Below, in pieces: positions 40,147-49,183 of a DNA stretch of 64,000 bases. Location: NCBI RefSeq assembly GCF_050875635.1, contig NZ_JBPAOH010000015.1, positions 1 to 64,000 on the forward strand, written 5' to 3'. Source of the DNA: Hassallia sp050875635 (GTDB taxonomy: Bacteria > Cyanobacteriota > Cyanobacteriia > Cyanobacteriales > Nostocaceae). Numbering within the stretch: the stretch's first letter is position 1; each line of letters opens with the position of its first letter. Under the pieces are notes generated by a model. It saw only the letters and a program-made list of their open reading frames with translations. It had not been told where the DNA came from and searched no databases. The position numbers were made by a program, and so were the translations under genes.

Positions 40147-41541
40147 TTACTTGAAAATCACATCCAAACGTTGCTGTGATGCTTTCAATGCTTCTTGGGG
40201 TGAACTTTTACCCAACATCACAGATTCTAGCGCTCGACCTAAATTTTCGGAAACTCGATTGTAACCGGCAAAAATCGGACGCGATCGCCCATATTTCGCT
40301 TGATCCAAAAATACCTTCACCACTGGTTGTTCTTTGAGAAATTCCTGATATTTTGCACTTTGACGCGATTGCAAATTCACCGGCAAATAACCAGTTCCGA
40401 TCGCCCACTCTGTCTGAAACTCTTCACTCAAAACATACTCGATAAACTTAAACGCCGCTTTTTCATGTTCTGGCGTAGTCTTAAAAACGAACAGATTCTC
40501 ACCGCCAATGCCCGTAGCAGGGCGTTCTCCAATCGGCATAGGAAAAACGCCAAAATCCACACCAGCCGCCTGAAATTGCCCTAAAGTCCAGCATCCGGTA
40601 AATTGCATCGCCACTTTACCCGCAAGTAAAGCGTCTGTTTCATAACCGCGTTCCGGACTAGATAATATTGCTGAACCGTCAGTAATTAAATCACGCCAAA
40701 ATTGCAAACCTGCGATCGCCCCAAAATTTTCAGTCAAATCAATCGCCGCCGCATTTTGCGAATCACCACCCACCAATTCCCCCCCAGCACTCCACATAAA
40801 CGGCAACCAAATAAACACCGTAAAATCACCTTTTCCCAAAGGTAAAAATATACCATGTTGGTCTATCCTTCCATCACCGTTTTTATCAACAGTTAATTTC
40901 TGAGCAACTTGCCGTAACTCTTCCCAAGTCCGAGGTAACTTTGTAATACCCGCTTCCTTAAACAAACTCGGACGATAAAAAACGCCAATATTATTAGTAG
41001 CAAACGGCACAGACCAAATCTTGCTGTTGAGTTCCATTGTGGCAAACAAAGCCGGGTCAATTTCCTTCTTCACCGCTGAAGTTTCCAGCATCTCATCCAA
41101 AGGTAAAAGCGCATTTAGTTCAACTAATTGACCGGCAATTGTCGGATTATACCACAACAAATCGGGTGCGGCATTTCCCACCACCGCAGCCAAAATCTTC
41201 GGCATTTGTTGATCTGGTTGTCCCACATAAAGCGAATCGACTTGAATATCAGAATGAGTTTGATTAAACTTATCTACCAGATGCAGCAACACATCTCGAT
41301 TTGCGGGTGGATTCACTCCTTGCCATAGTGTCACATGAATGACTTTCTCCTGGGTAACTGGTGTAGCCTGACATCCAGTTAAACTGAGAACCGCTACAAG
41401 TAAAATTAGCAAAATAGAGATTAGGGACTGGGGACTGGGGACTAGTACTCGACCAACCGAATTTTGATCGGTGAAGGCAAGCAGGGGAAGCGGGGGAAGC
41501 AGGGGAGGCAGGGGGAGAAAAGAACTTGGTTTTCTTACCAT
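40147..41541 (-). CDS. ABC transporter sugar-binding lipoprotein
   Basis: A 464-residue extracellular solute-binding protein (family 1, maltose/sugar type): VIHVTLWQGVN, FNQTHSDIQVDSLYVG, LWYNP, MQFTGCW, FGVFPMP, WAIGTGYLPV. A lipobox LTGC (54-57) follows a hydrophobic segment (40-53). I start at the ATG at 41541 (MVRK). Between MVRK and the hydrophobic segment, residues 8-39 are encoded by purine- or pyrimidine-rich short repeats (PLPPLLPPLPLL and VPSPQS). The frame runs on to 41655 but that part is the translation of a dispersed GCGCAGAGGC-type repeat. No permease genes are adjacent. Confidence 0.88.
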   Translation of the reverse strand: MVRKPSSFLPLPPLLPPLPLLAFTDQNSVGRVLVPSPQSLISILLILLVAVLSLTGCQATPVTQEKVIHVTLWQGVNPPANRDVLLHLVDKFNQTHSDIQVDSLYVGQPDQQMPKILAAVVGNAAPDLLWYNPTIAGQLVELNALLPLDEMLETSAVKKEIDPALFATMELNSKIWSVPFATNNIGVFYRPSLFKEAGITKLPRTWEELRQVAQKLTVDKNGDGRIDQHGIFLPLGKGDFTVFIWLPFMWSAGGELVGGDSQNAAAIDLTENFGAIAGLQFWRDLITDGSAILSSPERGYETDALLAGKVAMQFTGCWTLGQFQAAGVDFGVFPMPIGERPATGIGGENLFVFKTTPEHEKAAFKFIEYVLSEEFQTEWAIGTGYLPVNLQSRQSAKYQEFLKEQPVVKVFLDQAKYGRSRPIFAGYNRVSENLGRALESVMLGKSSPQEALKASQQRLDVIFK

Positions 41542-41684
41542 AAACCCCGCAAAGTTGCCTTGACGGACTACTAATAAAGATAGATTTTCACCGACTTCTC
41601 TTAATCTTCTTTGCGCCTCTGCGCCTCTGCGTGAGACAAAATAATATTTATGCATTCTTGTGAGCGTATTAACAAGTTTAAATT

Positions 41685-42443
41685 ATGGCAGGACATAGTA
41701 AATGGGCAAATATTAAACGCCAAAAAGCGGTAGTGGACGCAAAAAGGGGTAAAACGTTCACTCAGGTGTCACGGGCAATTATAGTTGCAGCCAGAAGCGG
41801 TGTACCAGATCCAGCTCTGAATTTTCAACTTCGCACAGCGATAGAAAAAGCGAAAGCAGCGGGTATACCTAATGAAAACATAGAACGAGCGATCGCCAAA
41901 GGTGCAGGTACTTTTGGCGGAGATAACACCAGTTTAGAAGAAATTCGTTACGAAGGTTACGGTCTTGGAGGTGTCGCTATCTTAATTGAGGCTCTCACAG
42001 ATAATCGTAATCGCACAGCCGCAGACTTACGCGCAGCTTTTAGTAAAAATGGCGGGAATTTGGGTGAAACAGGTTGCGTTAGCTGGATGTTTTCCCAAAA
42101 AGGCGTGTGTGTGGTGCAGAATGTAGTTGATGAAGAACAGCTTTTAGAAGCATCTCTCGAAGCCGATGCGGAGTCTTATGAGATGATAGAGGATGAAATG
42201 GCGGAGGTATTTACCGAAGTTACAAATTTAGAAAACCTCAGTCAAACATTGAAAGCAAAAGGCTTTTCAGTAACGGATGTAGAATTGCGCTGGATTCCCA
42301 GTAATAGTGTAGAAGTTACCGAGCCAGATCAGGCGCGATCGCTTCTCAAATTAATTGATACTCTAGAAGGCTTGGATGATGTCCAAAATGTCACCGCTAA
42401 CTTTGATATGGCAGAACAACTCATGACTGCGAGTATAACTTAG
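41685..42443 (+). CDS. yebC: YebC/PmpR family protein
   Basis: A 252-residue YebC-family protein. It has MAGHSKWANIKRQKAVVDAKRG (the invariant start), followed by FQLRTAIEKAKAAGIPNENIERAI, the Gly-rich YEGYG and the EALTDNRNRT strand. The family binds DNA as a transcription regulator and has also been tied to relief of ribosome stalling at proline-rich motifs. It is cytosolic. It is divergent from the sugar-binding lipoprotein with only 143 bases between, so the two may share a promoter region. Confidence 0.95.
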   Translation: MAGHSKWANIKRQKAVVDAKRGKTFTQVSRAIIVAARSGVPDPALNFQLRTAIEKAKAAGIPNENIERAIAKGAGTFGGDNTSLEEIRYEGYGLGGVAILIEALTDNRNRTAADLRAAFSKNGGNLGETGCVSWMFSQKGVCVVQNVVDEEQLLEASLEADAESYEMIEDEMAEVFTEVTNLENLSQTLKAKGFSVTDVELRWIPSNSVEVTEPDQARSLLKLIDTLEGLDDVQNVTANFDMAEQLMTASIT

Positions 42444-42553
42444 TTGACCGGAGGTGAAGCGTCTTTGGCTTTGCTCTTGAAGATCGATAACAGAAGATAT
42501 ATGTCCCAGTTACGTAAGTCCTGAGAAAATTACATTTTAGTAACAAAAAAATA

Positions 42554-43354
42554 ATGCCTGAAATTAAAGATCCTGTCGGTTCAAGCTCTCGTATTATAGC
42601 GGCAGTGCGGGCTATAGAAACACAAAGACCAGATAGATTATTTGAAGATCCGTTGGCGGCTTTATTAGCTGGAGATGAAATAATTGCAGAAGTTATACCA
42701 ACAGCAAAAGAATACGAAAATAGAGGCACACCCTTTGTTGCTACACGAACACGATTTTTTGATGATTTTTTGATGTCTGTTGCCCATCAAAGACGTCAAA
42801 TTGTCATTTTAGGAGCTGGGATGGACACTAGGGCTTTCCGGCTTAGTTGGCATCCTGATACTCATTTGTACGAAGTAGACCAACCCGAAGTCTTGCAATT
42901 TAAAGAATCTTTTTTAGAAAATTATCAAGCTTTATGCTATCGGCATTCGCTGTCAATTGACCTTAAACAAGCTTGGCCCGAGCTGCTCATTGCTCAAGGA
43001 TATCAAATTGATATCCCGTCAGTTTGGTTATTGGAGGGATTATTATACTACTTGAGTGAGAATGAGGTACATGATTTACTCAAGACAATTACTAACTTAA
43101 GTGCGCCTACCAGCTGCTTAGGGGGTGATTTATTAAATACAAAACCGATATTACAAAGCAACAGCGAATTATCTAAACATTGGCGTTATGGATGCGACGA
43201 GCCAGAAACTTTATTCGCTAGTTATGGATGGAAGGCATCAGTTGTTCAGCCAGGAGACGAACAAGCCCATTTTGGTCGTCATACTTATAAATATCCACCC
43301 CGAGATGTTCCAGATGTTGAGCGCGTCTTTTTTGTCACAGCATTGAAAGAATAA
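42554..43354 (+). CDS. Class I SAM-dependent methyltransferase (PPM1/TIGR00027 family)
   Basis: A 266-residue methyltransferase of the leucine-carboxymethyltransferase/TIGR00027 family. It has the N-terminal DPVGSSSRIIAAVRAIE and RTRFFDD, SAM-binding motif I VILGAGMDTRAF, motif II YEVDQP and WLLEGLLYYL. Members often modify small molecules or polyketides. The substrate is not deducible. It lies alone, 110 bases after yebC; the spacer has a TACGTAAGTCCTG sequence like the end of the 34893 element. Confidence 0.88.
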   Translation: MPEIKDPVGSSSRIIAAVRAIETQRPDRLFEDPLAALLAGDEIIAEVIPTAKEYENRGTPFVATRTRFFDDFLMSVAHQRRQIVILGAGMDTRAFRLSWHPDTHLYEVDQPEVLQFKESFLENYQALCYRHSLSIDLKQAWPELLIAQGYQIDIPSVWLLEGLLYYLSENEVHDLLKTITNLSAPTSCLGGDLLNTKPILQSNSELSKHWRYGCDEPETLFASYGWKASVVQPGDEQAHFGRHTYKYPPRDVPDVERVFFVTALKE

Positions 43355-43640
43355 CTTCATTTATCTAAATATCTGCATTCATATTCCTCTGTACTCCCAC
43401 ATTCTTTCAAGTGATTGCAGCTTCCTTCCACCTTCCCAGCTTATGCACCCCTTTTTCTGTGGGAATGCCTCAAACTTGAGAAAAGTTTATCAATGGATTT
43501 CTGGTCGATTCATCAATCTTGCTTAACTTCCGTTTCTCGTTACGGGGAGAATACCCATCGCCACTTGATCGCCCTAGCTGTTATTGTCAAAATGAAGAAA
43601 GATGAATAATCTTATCGTTTCTTTAATTTTTCAATCATCT

Positions 43641-44891
43641 ATGACGCTGACTCAAATTACCCCAACCCAAACACCGACGCAAAAGCGGGGATATGAATAT
43701 GATTTAGTGATTGTTGGCGGTGGGATAATCGGCTTGACTTTAGCCGCTGCGTTGAAAGATTCTGGCTTGAGTGTGCTGCTAATTGAGGCAAAAGTAGAAT
43801 CAGCAGCAGTTGCCAAAGGACAAGCTTACGCGGTTCACATGCTTTCAGCGCTAATTTACCAAGGAATTGGTATTTGGGAGAAAATATTGCCCCAAATCGC
43901 TACTTACCGCCGTGTTCGCCTTTCTGATGCCGATTACCCAAATGTGGTAGAATTTGCCACAACCGATATCGGAACTGAAGATTTGGGTTATGTGGCAGAA
44001 CACCAAGCACTGTTGCAGCCATTGCAAGAGTTTGTCAAAGAATGCCCAAATGTAACTTACCTTTGTCCAGCGGAAGTGGTAAACACTCAATACCAGCAAA
44101 ATATAGTCGCGGTTGATATCAAAATTGCTGGGGAATTGCGGACAATACGTAGTAAATTATTAGTTGCGGCAGATGGAGCGCGATCGCCTATTCGCGAAGC
44201 CGCAAAAATCAAAACTCATGGCTGGAAATATTGGCAATCATGTATTGTCGCATTTGTCAAGCCAGAAAAACCTCATAACGATACCGCTTACGAAAGATTT
44301 TGCTCTAGCGGTCCGTTTGCGATTTTACCTTTACCAGGGAACCGCTGTAGAATTGTCTGGACAGCCCCCCACGAAGAAGCGAAAGCATTGTGTGCTTTAG
44401 ATGACGAGCAATTTTTAGAAGAATTAAGCCGTCGCTATGGCGATCAAATGGGTAAATTAGAATTATTAGGCTCGCGCTTTGTTTTTCAAGTGCAACTGAT
44501 GCAAAGTTCGCGCTATGTTCTCCCCAGATTAGCATTAATTGGTGATGCAGCGCATAATTGCCATCCCGTCGGCGGACAAGGTTTAAATCTCGGCATTCGC
44601 GATGCAGCAGCTTTAGCGCAGATATTACAAGAAGCGAAAGCAACAAATAAAGATATCGGCGACATTCGCATTCTCAAACGCTATCAAAGCTGGCGTCAGC
44701 GAGAAAACCTGACAATTTTAGGTTTCACCGATTTGTTAGATCGAGTATTTTCTAACAACTTCTTACCCATAGTTTTAGTTCGTCGCTTCGGTTTATTAAC
44801 TATGCAGAAAGTACCTCTCCTAAAAATATTCGCTCTCAAGCTGATGATTGGAATGAAAGGACGTACCCCAGAATTAGCGCGACGCATCTAG
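43641..44891 (+). CDS. UbiH/COQ6-type FAD-dependent hydroxylase
   Basis: A 416-residue flavoprotein of the UbiH/UbiF/COQ6 family. It has the Rossmann GGGIIGLTLAAALKDSG near the N-terminus, DGARSPIREAA (NAD(P)H/FAD-binding DG motif) and GDAAHNCHPVGGQGLNLGIRDA (GD motif). I use the ATG at 43641 (MTLTQITP). A further ATG lies at 43602. Family members hydroxylate quinone precursors. In a cyanobacterium the likely pathway is plastoquinone or other prenylquinone synthesis, but this is an inference. Followed directly by tandem repeats. Confidence 0.87.
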   Translation: MTLTQITPTQTPTQKRGYEYDLVIVGGGIIGLTLAAALKDSGLSVLLIEAKVESAAVAKGQAYAVHMLSALIYQGIGIWEKILPQIATYRRVRLSDADYPNVVEFATTDIGTEDLGYVAEHQALLQPLQEFVKECPNVTYLCPAEVVNTQYQQNIVAVDIKIAGELRTIRSKLLVAADGARSPIREAAKIKTHGWKYWQSCIVAFVKPEKPHNDTAYERFCSSGPFAILPLPGNRCRIVWTAPHEEAKALCALDDEQFLEELSRRYGDQMGKLELLGSRFVFQVQLMQSSRYVLPRLALIGDAAHNCHPVGGQGLNLGIRDAAALAQILQEAKATNKDIGDIRILKRYQSWRQRENLTILGFTDLLDRVFSNNFLPIVLVRRFGLLTMQKVPLLKIFALKLMIGMKGRTPELARRI

Positions 44892-44894
44892 GAA

Positions 44895-45180
44895 AGATGA
44901 GGGGGATGAGGGGGATGAGGAAGATGAGGAAGATGAGGGGGACAAGGGGGACAGGGGGACAGGGAGACAAGGAGACAAGGAGACAAGGAGACAAGGGGGA
45001 TAATTCTTCTTTCTCCCCCTTCGGGTTCGCCAGTCGCCTCAACGGGGGGAACCCCCGCACGGCGCTGGACTCACCATCCCCCCCTCTCCCCATCCCCCCC
45101 TCTCCCTTGTCTCCCCCCTCTCCCTTGTCTCCCCCCTCTCCCCATCCCCCCCACTCCCCTCTCCCTAGTCCCTAGTCCCT
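44895..45180. repeat. Mixed GGGGGATGA, GGAGACAA and CTCCCC repeat block
   Basis: Starts with GATGAGGGG units (44897-44940), passes into GGAGACAA octamers (44957-44998), a composite segment GGGTTCGCCAGTCGCC to GCACGGCGCTGG (45021-45068), then CTCTCCCTTGTCTCCCC units (45080-45180). The opposite polarity of the two repeat parts could form a long hairpin between convergent genes. The last eight slipin codons lie at its edge. Confidence 0.9.
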
Positions 45181-45935
45181 CTTTCTATAGAATCTGACAA
45201 GTTTTTCGCTAAATTCATAAAATCTGAAGGCATCATTACCAAGGTGGTTGTGTTGTTTTCTGCACCTATTTCTGTTAGCATTTGCAATCGCCGCAATTCT
45301 AAAGCTGCGGGATTTTCCATAATCGCTTTGGAAGCTTCAGATAACTTAATTGAGGCTTCTTGTTCTGCGGCAGCTTTAATTATGCGAGCGCGTTTTTCGC
45401 GAATTGCTTCGGCTTCTTTTGCCATTGCGCGTTGCATTGCTGGGGGAATTTCGACATCTTTCATTTCTACCCGTTCAATGACGATTCCCCACGGTTCAGT
45501 AATTTCGTCAACGATTTCTTGTACTTTGGTGTTAATTTTGTCGCGATTTTGTAAAACATCATCTAAGATATTTTGACCCACAACGTTGCGTAAAGTAGTA
45601 AGAGCAGTTTGATAAACAGCAAATTCGTAATTTTCTACTTTATTAATCGCTTTGGATGGGTCAAGAATTCGGTAATAAAGAACCGCATTTACTTTAATTG
45701 TGACGCTATCTGCCGTCACTGTTTCTTGAGGTTCAATATTCACGGTTTTAGTGCGAATATCAATTTGGGCTTTTTGGTCAACAATCGGTAATATCCAATA
45801 TAATCCGGGTCCGCGAACTCCATTTATTCTTCCCAGGCGAAAAATAACACCGCGTTGATATTCTCGGTCTAGCTTGAATCCGCTTGCGGCAAGGAATATT
45901 AAAAAAGCAAAAAATGTACCTGTAAGTGGTCCCAT
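45165..45935 (-). CDS. Slipin (SPFH/stomatin family membrane protein)
   Basis: A 256-residue stomatin-like protein. It has an N-terminal membrane hairpin (PLTGTFFAFLIFLAASGF), then the SPFH/band 7 domain with REYQRGVIFRLGR, GPGLYWILPIVD and VTADSVTIKVNAV, and a C-terminal coiled-coil helix rich in Glu/Ala (AMAKEAEAIREKRARIIKAAAEQ), with a conserved tail TTTLVMMPSDFM. Slipins oligomerise into microdomains and often pair with an NfeD protease-like gene, which is not visible here. It shares its 3' end with a repeat block. Confidence 0.93.
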   Translation of the reverse strand: MGPLTGTFFAFLIFLAASGFKLDREYQRGVIFRLGRINGVRGPGLYWILPIVDQKAQIDIRTKTVNIEPQETVTADSVTIKVNAVLYYRILDPSKAINKVENYEFAVYQTALTTLRNVVGQNILDDVLQNRDKINTKVQEIVDEITEPWGIVIERVEMKDVEIPPAMQRAMAKEAEAIREKRARIIKAAAEQEASIKLSEASKAIMENPAALELRRLQMLTEIGAENNTTTLVMMPSDFMNLAKNLSDSIERGTRD

Positions 45936-46291
45936 TTTGTCACCTAACTAATATATAAATAGCTCTATTCTATACCTTTGATAGATGTGGGGAAGGGGAA
46001 GGGGGAGTGGGGGAGTGGGGAGTAGGGAATGGAAGGGGGAAAGAATTATTACCAATGCCCGATACACTTCGTAAGCAAAAGCTTAAGGCTAAATTAAATC
46101 TCCCCTAAATAGCTAGAGAAATTAACCAAAATCTTTTATCCTGTATCGCTGATAGCTGAATAAATCGGATTAATATAACACAGAAGGTATTCAGACAAAA
46201 GAAAAGTCTAAAAAAATTAAGAATTGGTGATTCTGTTCGCTAGTAGTGCTAAAGTTTCAAGAAATTCATCTGAAATTTTCAGCGGGTATCA
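45936..46291. other. Intergenic region upstream of slt
   Basis: Purine-rich repeat GGGGAAGGGGGAGTGGGGGAG at about 45992-46040, written here as GGGGAAGG then GGAGTGGGGGAG, followed by about 250 A+T-rich bases with no gene. It separates the divergent slipin and slt genes and should hold both promoters. Confidence 0.5.
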
Positions 46292-48508
46292 ATGCTGAAG
46301 AAGTTACAGAAAAGACAACTTTCTTTAATTGCGGGTGCAGGACTGTGTGCCTTTTTAGCTGGCGCTATGGTTAGTGCTCCGGAGATCGGCAAATCTGTGG
46401 GACAATGGATAAAACTGTCCAAAAGTCCACCTGGTCAGATATCTGAAGCAAGCAAAGCCAAATCAGTGGTGCTACCGCTGGTGTCACAATCGCCACAACA
46501 ACGAGCCGGAAAACTAGAGGCGATCGCCAAAGACTCAAATTCGCCAGATAGAAATCGCGCTCGTTATCTTTTGGTAAGTGATTTGATTGAAAGCAAAGAA
46601 GCGAAAAAAGCGCTATCGTTACTCGAAGGACTGGAAAATGATTATCCACAACTAGCACCCTATGTTTTGCTCAAACAAGCACAGGCACAGGAATTATTAG
46701 GTAAAGACGGTAATGCCTCAGATATTAGGCGAAAAGTGCTAAAGCAGTATCCTAAAGAAGCAGCTTCAGTCAAAGCTTTGTATCTGATTGCCCAACCGGA
46801 CACCCAAGAAGCAGCGATCGCTCAATTTCCTTCCCATCCCCTAACCTGGGAAATCATTCGCAAGCGGTTAGATGAAAATCCCAATCAGCCAAAATTGAAA
46901 TTAATCCTGGCAAAATTCGCTTTTGACCAACCAGGAATAGTTGGGGTGTTGGATCAGTTAGTTAGTAACTCTACAGATCCGACACAAGTAGAAGCGGAAA
47001 GTTCCCTCAAACCAGAACATTGGGAAATAATCGGTACAGCTTACTGGGAAAACAACGAATTTACCAAAGCAGCGGCAGCTTATGCCAAAGCAGCCAAAAC
47101 ACCGCGCAACCTCTACCGCACTGCACGGGGATTGCAAGTACGCGGACAAAAAGAGCAAGCGCAAGCTATCTATCAGCAACTGATACAGCAATTTCCCGAA
47201 GCGACAGAAACCGGTACTGCTTTGATGCGTCAAGCAGAAATGGTAAAATCATCTCAAGATGCTTTACCATATCTTGACCGAGTAATTGCTAAATTTCCAG
47301 ATAAAGCTGGTGCCGCACTGATAGAAAAAGCGAAAATTCTCGACAACAGCGATAAAAAAGCAGCAGAGGCAGCGCGGCAATTACTGATAACTAAGTATGC
47401 CAATTCCGAAGAAGCCGCAGAATATCGTTGGAAAATGGCTCAAGATAAAGCCAAAGCAAAAGATTACAAAGCCGCATGGCAATGGGCAGAACCAATTACT
47501 ACCAGCAACCCAGACAGCATTTTAGCACCAAGAGCAGGCTTTTGGGTAGGTAAATGGGCTACTTTACTAGGCAAACAACAAGAAGCCAAAGCCGCTTATG
47601 AGTATGCGATCGCTCATTATCCATACTCTTATTATGCATGGCGATCGGCAGCAATTTTGGGGCTAAATGTCGGCAACTTTAACAATGTTCGCTCCTTAAA
47701 CCCAGAAGTAGCTTCACCCCAGCGTCCAGTACCTCCCGCAGGTTCGGAAACCTTCAAAGAATTATATCTGTTAGGTCAAGACCGTGATGCCTGGTTGCAA
47801 TGGCAAACAGAATTTCACAACAAAATGCAACCAACTGTAGCAGAACAATTTACAGAAGGTTTAATGCGGCTAGCGCAAGGAGATAATAAAGTAGGAATTG
47901 ACAAAATTTCTAAATTAGAAGACCGAGAAACACCAGAAGAAAAAGCTCAATATCAAGCTCTCAAACAACAGATTAGCTACTGGCAAGCTCGTTATCCCTT
48001 TCCTTATCTCAACGAGGTTGAGAAGTGGTCGCAACAGCAGAAAATGAATCCTTTGCTGGTGACTGCTGTGATGCGTCAAGAGTCGCAATTTCAACCAAAA
48101 GTTAAATCCACCGCTGGTGCTACTGGGTTGATGCAAGTTTTACCAAGTACAGCCAAATGGATTGCACCACAAATCAAGATGGATAGTCAAAAAATTGATT
48201 TGGAAAATCCTAGTGACAACATCATGTATGGTACTTGGTATTTGGATCATACGCATGAGCAATATCAAGATAACTCGCTGTTAGCGATCGCTTCTTACAA
48301 TGCAGGTCCTGGCAACGTCAGCAAATGGCTGCAAACTTTACCAAAAGACGATCCAGATGAATTTGTCGAAGCAATTCCCTTTGACGAAACCAAAAATTAC
48401 GTGCGTCAAGTGTTTGGTAACTACTGGAATTATCTGAGACTTTACAACCCCGAAGTTTCTGCCACAGTTAGAAAATACTCAACCGTACACCCGGAATTGC
48501 CGAAGTAG
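46292..48508 (+). CDS. Soluble lytic transglycosylase (Slt-type)
   Basis: A 738-residue periplasmic enzyme that cleaves peptidoglycan glycan strands. It has an N-terminal signal/anchor (LSLIAGAGLCAFLAGAMVSA), a long superhelical TPR-like region (about 75-560, e.g. YWENNEFTKAAAAYAKAAKT) and a C-terminal SLT domain (about 580-710). The catalytic Glu is Glu597 in MRQESQF. The ES motif is followed by GATGLMQVLPSTA and AIASYNAGPGNV. The length is normal for cyanobacterial Slt. It may open the wall for pili or secretion, but no specific link is shown. Confidence 0.93.
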   Translation: MLKKLQKRQLSLIAGAGLCAFLAGAMVSAPEIGKSVGQWIKLSKSPPGQISEASKAKSVVLPLVSQSPQQRAGKLEAIAKDSNSPDRNRARYLLVSDLIESKEAKKALSLLEGLENDYPQLAPYVLLKQAQAQELLGKDGNASDIRRKVLKQYPKEAASVKALYLIAQPDTQEAAIAQFPSHPLTWEIIRKRLDENPNQPKLKLILAKFAFDQPGIVGVLDQLVSNSTDPTQVEAESSLKPEHWEIIGTAYWENNEFTKAAAAYAKAAKTPRNLYRTARGLQVRGQKEQAQAIYQQLIQQFPEATETGTALMRQAEMVKSSQDALPYLDRVIAKFPDKAGAALIEKAKILDNSDKKAAEAARQLLITKYANSEEAAEYRWKMAQDKAKAKDYKAAWQWAEPITTSNPDSILAPRAGFWVGKWATLLGKQQEAKAAYEYAIAHYPYSYYAWRSAAILGLNVGNFNNVRSLNPEVASPQRPVPPAGSETFKELYLLGQDRDAWLQWQTEFHNKMQPTVAEQFTEGLMRLAQGDNKVGIDKISKLEDRETPEEKAQYQALKQQISYWQARYPFPYLNEVEKWSQQQKMNPLLVTAVMRQESQFQPKVKSTAGATGLMQVLPSTAKWIAPQIKMDSQKIDLENPSDNIMYGTWYLDHTHEQYQDNSLLAIASYNAGPGNVSKWLQTLPKDDPDEFVEAIPFDETKNYVRQVFGNYWNYLRLYNPEVSATVRKYSTVHPELPK

Positions 48509-48514
48509 GAAAGT

Positions 48515-48650
48515 GGGGAGACAAGGAGATGGGGAGACAAGGGGAGGGGGGGATGGGGGGAGTGGGGGAGTGGGGGAGTATTATTCAAAAATTCTCCTTG
48601 TCTGCCTTGTCCTCCTTGTCTCCTTGTCCCCTTGTCTTCCCCTCTCCCCT
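48515..48650. repeat. GGAGACAA/TTGTCTCC repeat block
   Basis: GGGGAGACAAGGAGA units (48515-48545), GGGGGAGTGG units, then the opposite sense CTCCTTGTC units (48592-48640). A similar composition to the insertion inside rsgA and to the block at 44895. Confidence 0.9.
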
Positions 48651-48675
48651 GCCCCCTGCCTGCGGTAAGCTGGCT

Positions 48676-48888
48676 TTATCCTTGTTTGCGCTGCCGATCA
48701 AGGTGTTCGCGGTGAATTTCGGGAAAATTCTCTAAATCTTCTAACGACTTTGGTGCTGGGTAAATTTTGGCATTGGGGTTTTGGAACCTGTCAATGTAGA
48801 TTTGAAGCGCTTGTTCATCTTCCCTATGCTCAAGGATATATTGACGAAACTGGGGACGGGTCATTGTTGTAAAATCAGGTTTGCTCAT
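48676..48888 (-). CDS. DUF6887 family protein
   Basis: A 70-residue protein, MSKPDFTTMTRPQFRQYILEH, then DEQALQIYIDRFQNPNA, of the small DUF6887 family which usually follows DUF6888. A strong GGAGG seven bases before the ATG at 48888 decides this start over an in-frame ATG four codons upstream. It is helical and highly charged, with no known function. A toxin-antitoxin-like pairing with DUF6888 is suspected only from their constant linkage. Confidence 0.75.
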   Translation of the reverse strand: MSKPDFTTMTRPQFRQYILEHREDEQALQIYIDRFQNPNAKIYPAPKSLEDLENFPEIHREHLDRQRKQG

Positions 48889-49059
48889 AAATACCTCCAA
48901 TATCCGTTAATGTTAATGACGATTTCTGTTTCTTCCCCAGCAAAGATAAATACGTCTTTTGTATGGCTATCTACAGTTACTAAATATATTGGTACATACA
49001 TTGCCCGTTAATCTGTAGCTGAGAATGAAACAGGCTTCGATTTGTTCTTGCGTTGGCAT
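48885..49059 (-). pseudogene. DUF6888 family gene with a frameshift
   Basis: From the ATG at 49057-49059 the frame reads MPTQEQIEACFILSYRLTGN and then meets a stop 30 codons in. One base further (extra base near 49002) the other frame reads MYVPIYLVTVDSHTKDVF, then IFAGEETEIVI and NGYWRYL, ending in TGA that overlaps the DUF6887 ATG (TTATGA). Joined, the two halves give the expected DUF6888 product of about 57 residues. A shorter product could start at the second ATG. Frameshift, programmed slip or sequence error are all possible. Confidence 0.8.
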
Positions 49060-49183
49060 ATCCTTATTTTATTTTTTGGATAAAAACCTACCTAGAGTAT
49101 GATGCAGCATCCTTCGTGAGTTCGACGGTTGATTTAGGTACAAAATTCCTTGGCAGAATTCCGAGCTCACCCACTTTTCGATT

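Noticed and set aside
41542..41655. N-terminal extension of the sugar-binding lipoprotein
   Set aside because: It is the translation of a widespread GCGCCTCTGCG-type repeat (RRGAEAQRR), placed before a proper basic start.
43415..43609. 64-codon frame before the UbiH-like gene
   Set aside because: No recognisable sequence or ribosome-binding site, and it overlaps the following gene start.
44897..45175. Arg/Met-rich and Pro/Ser-rich frames in the 44.9-45.2 kb block
   Set aside because: Direct translation of tandem repeats.
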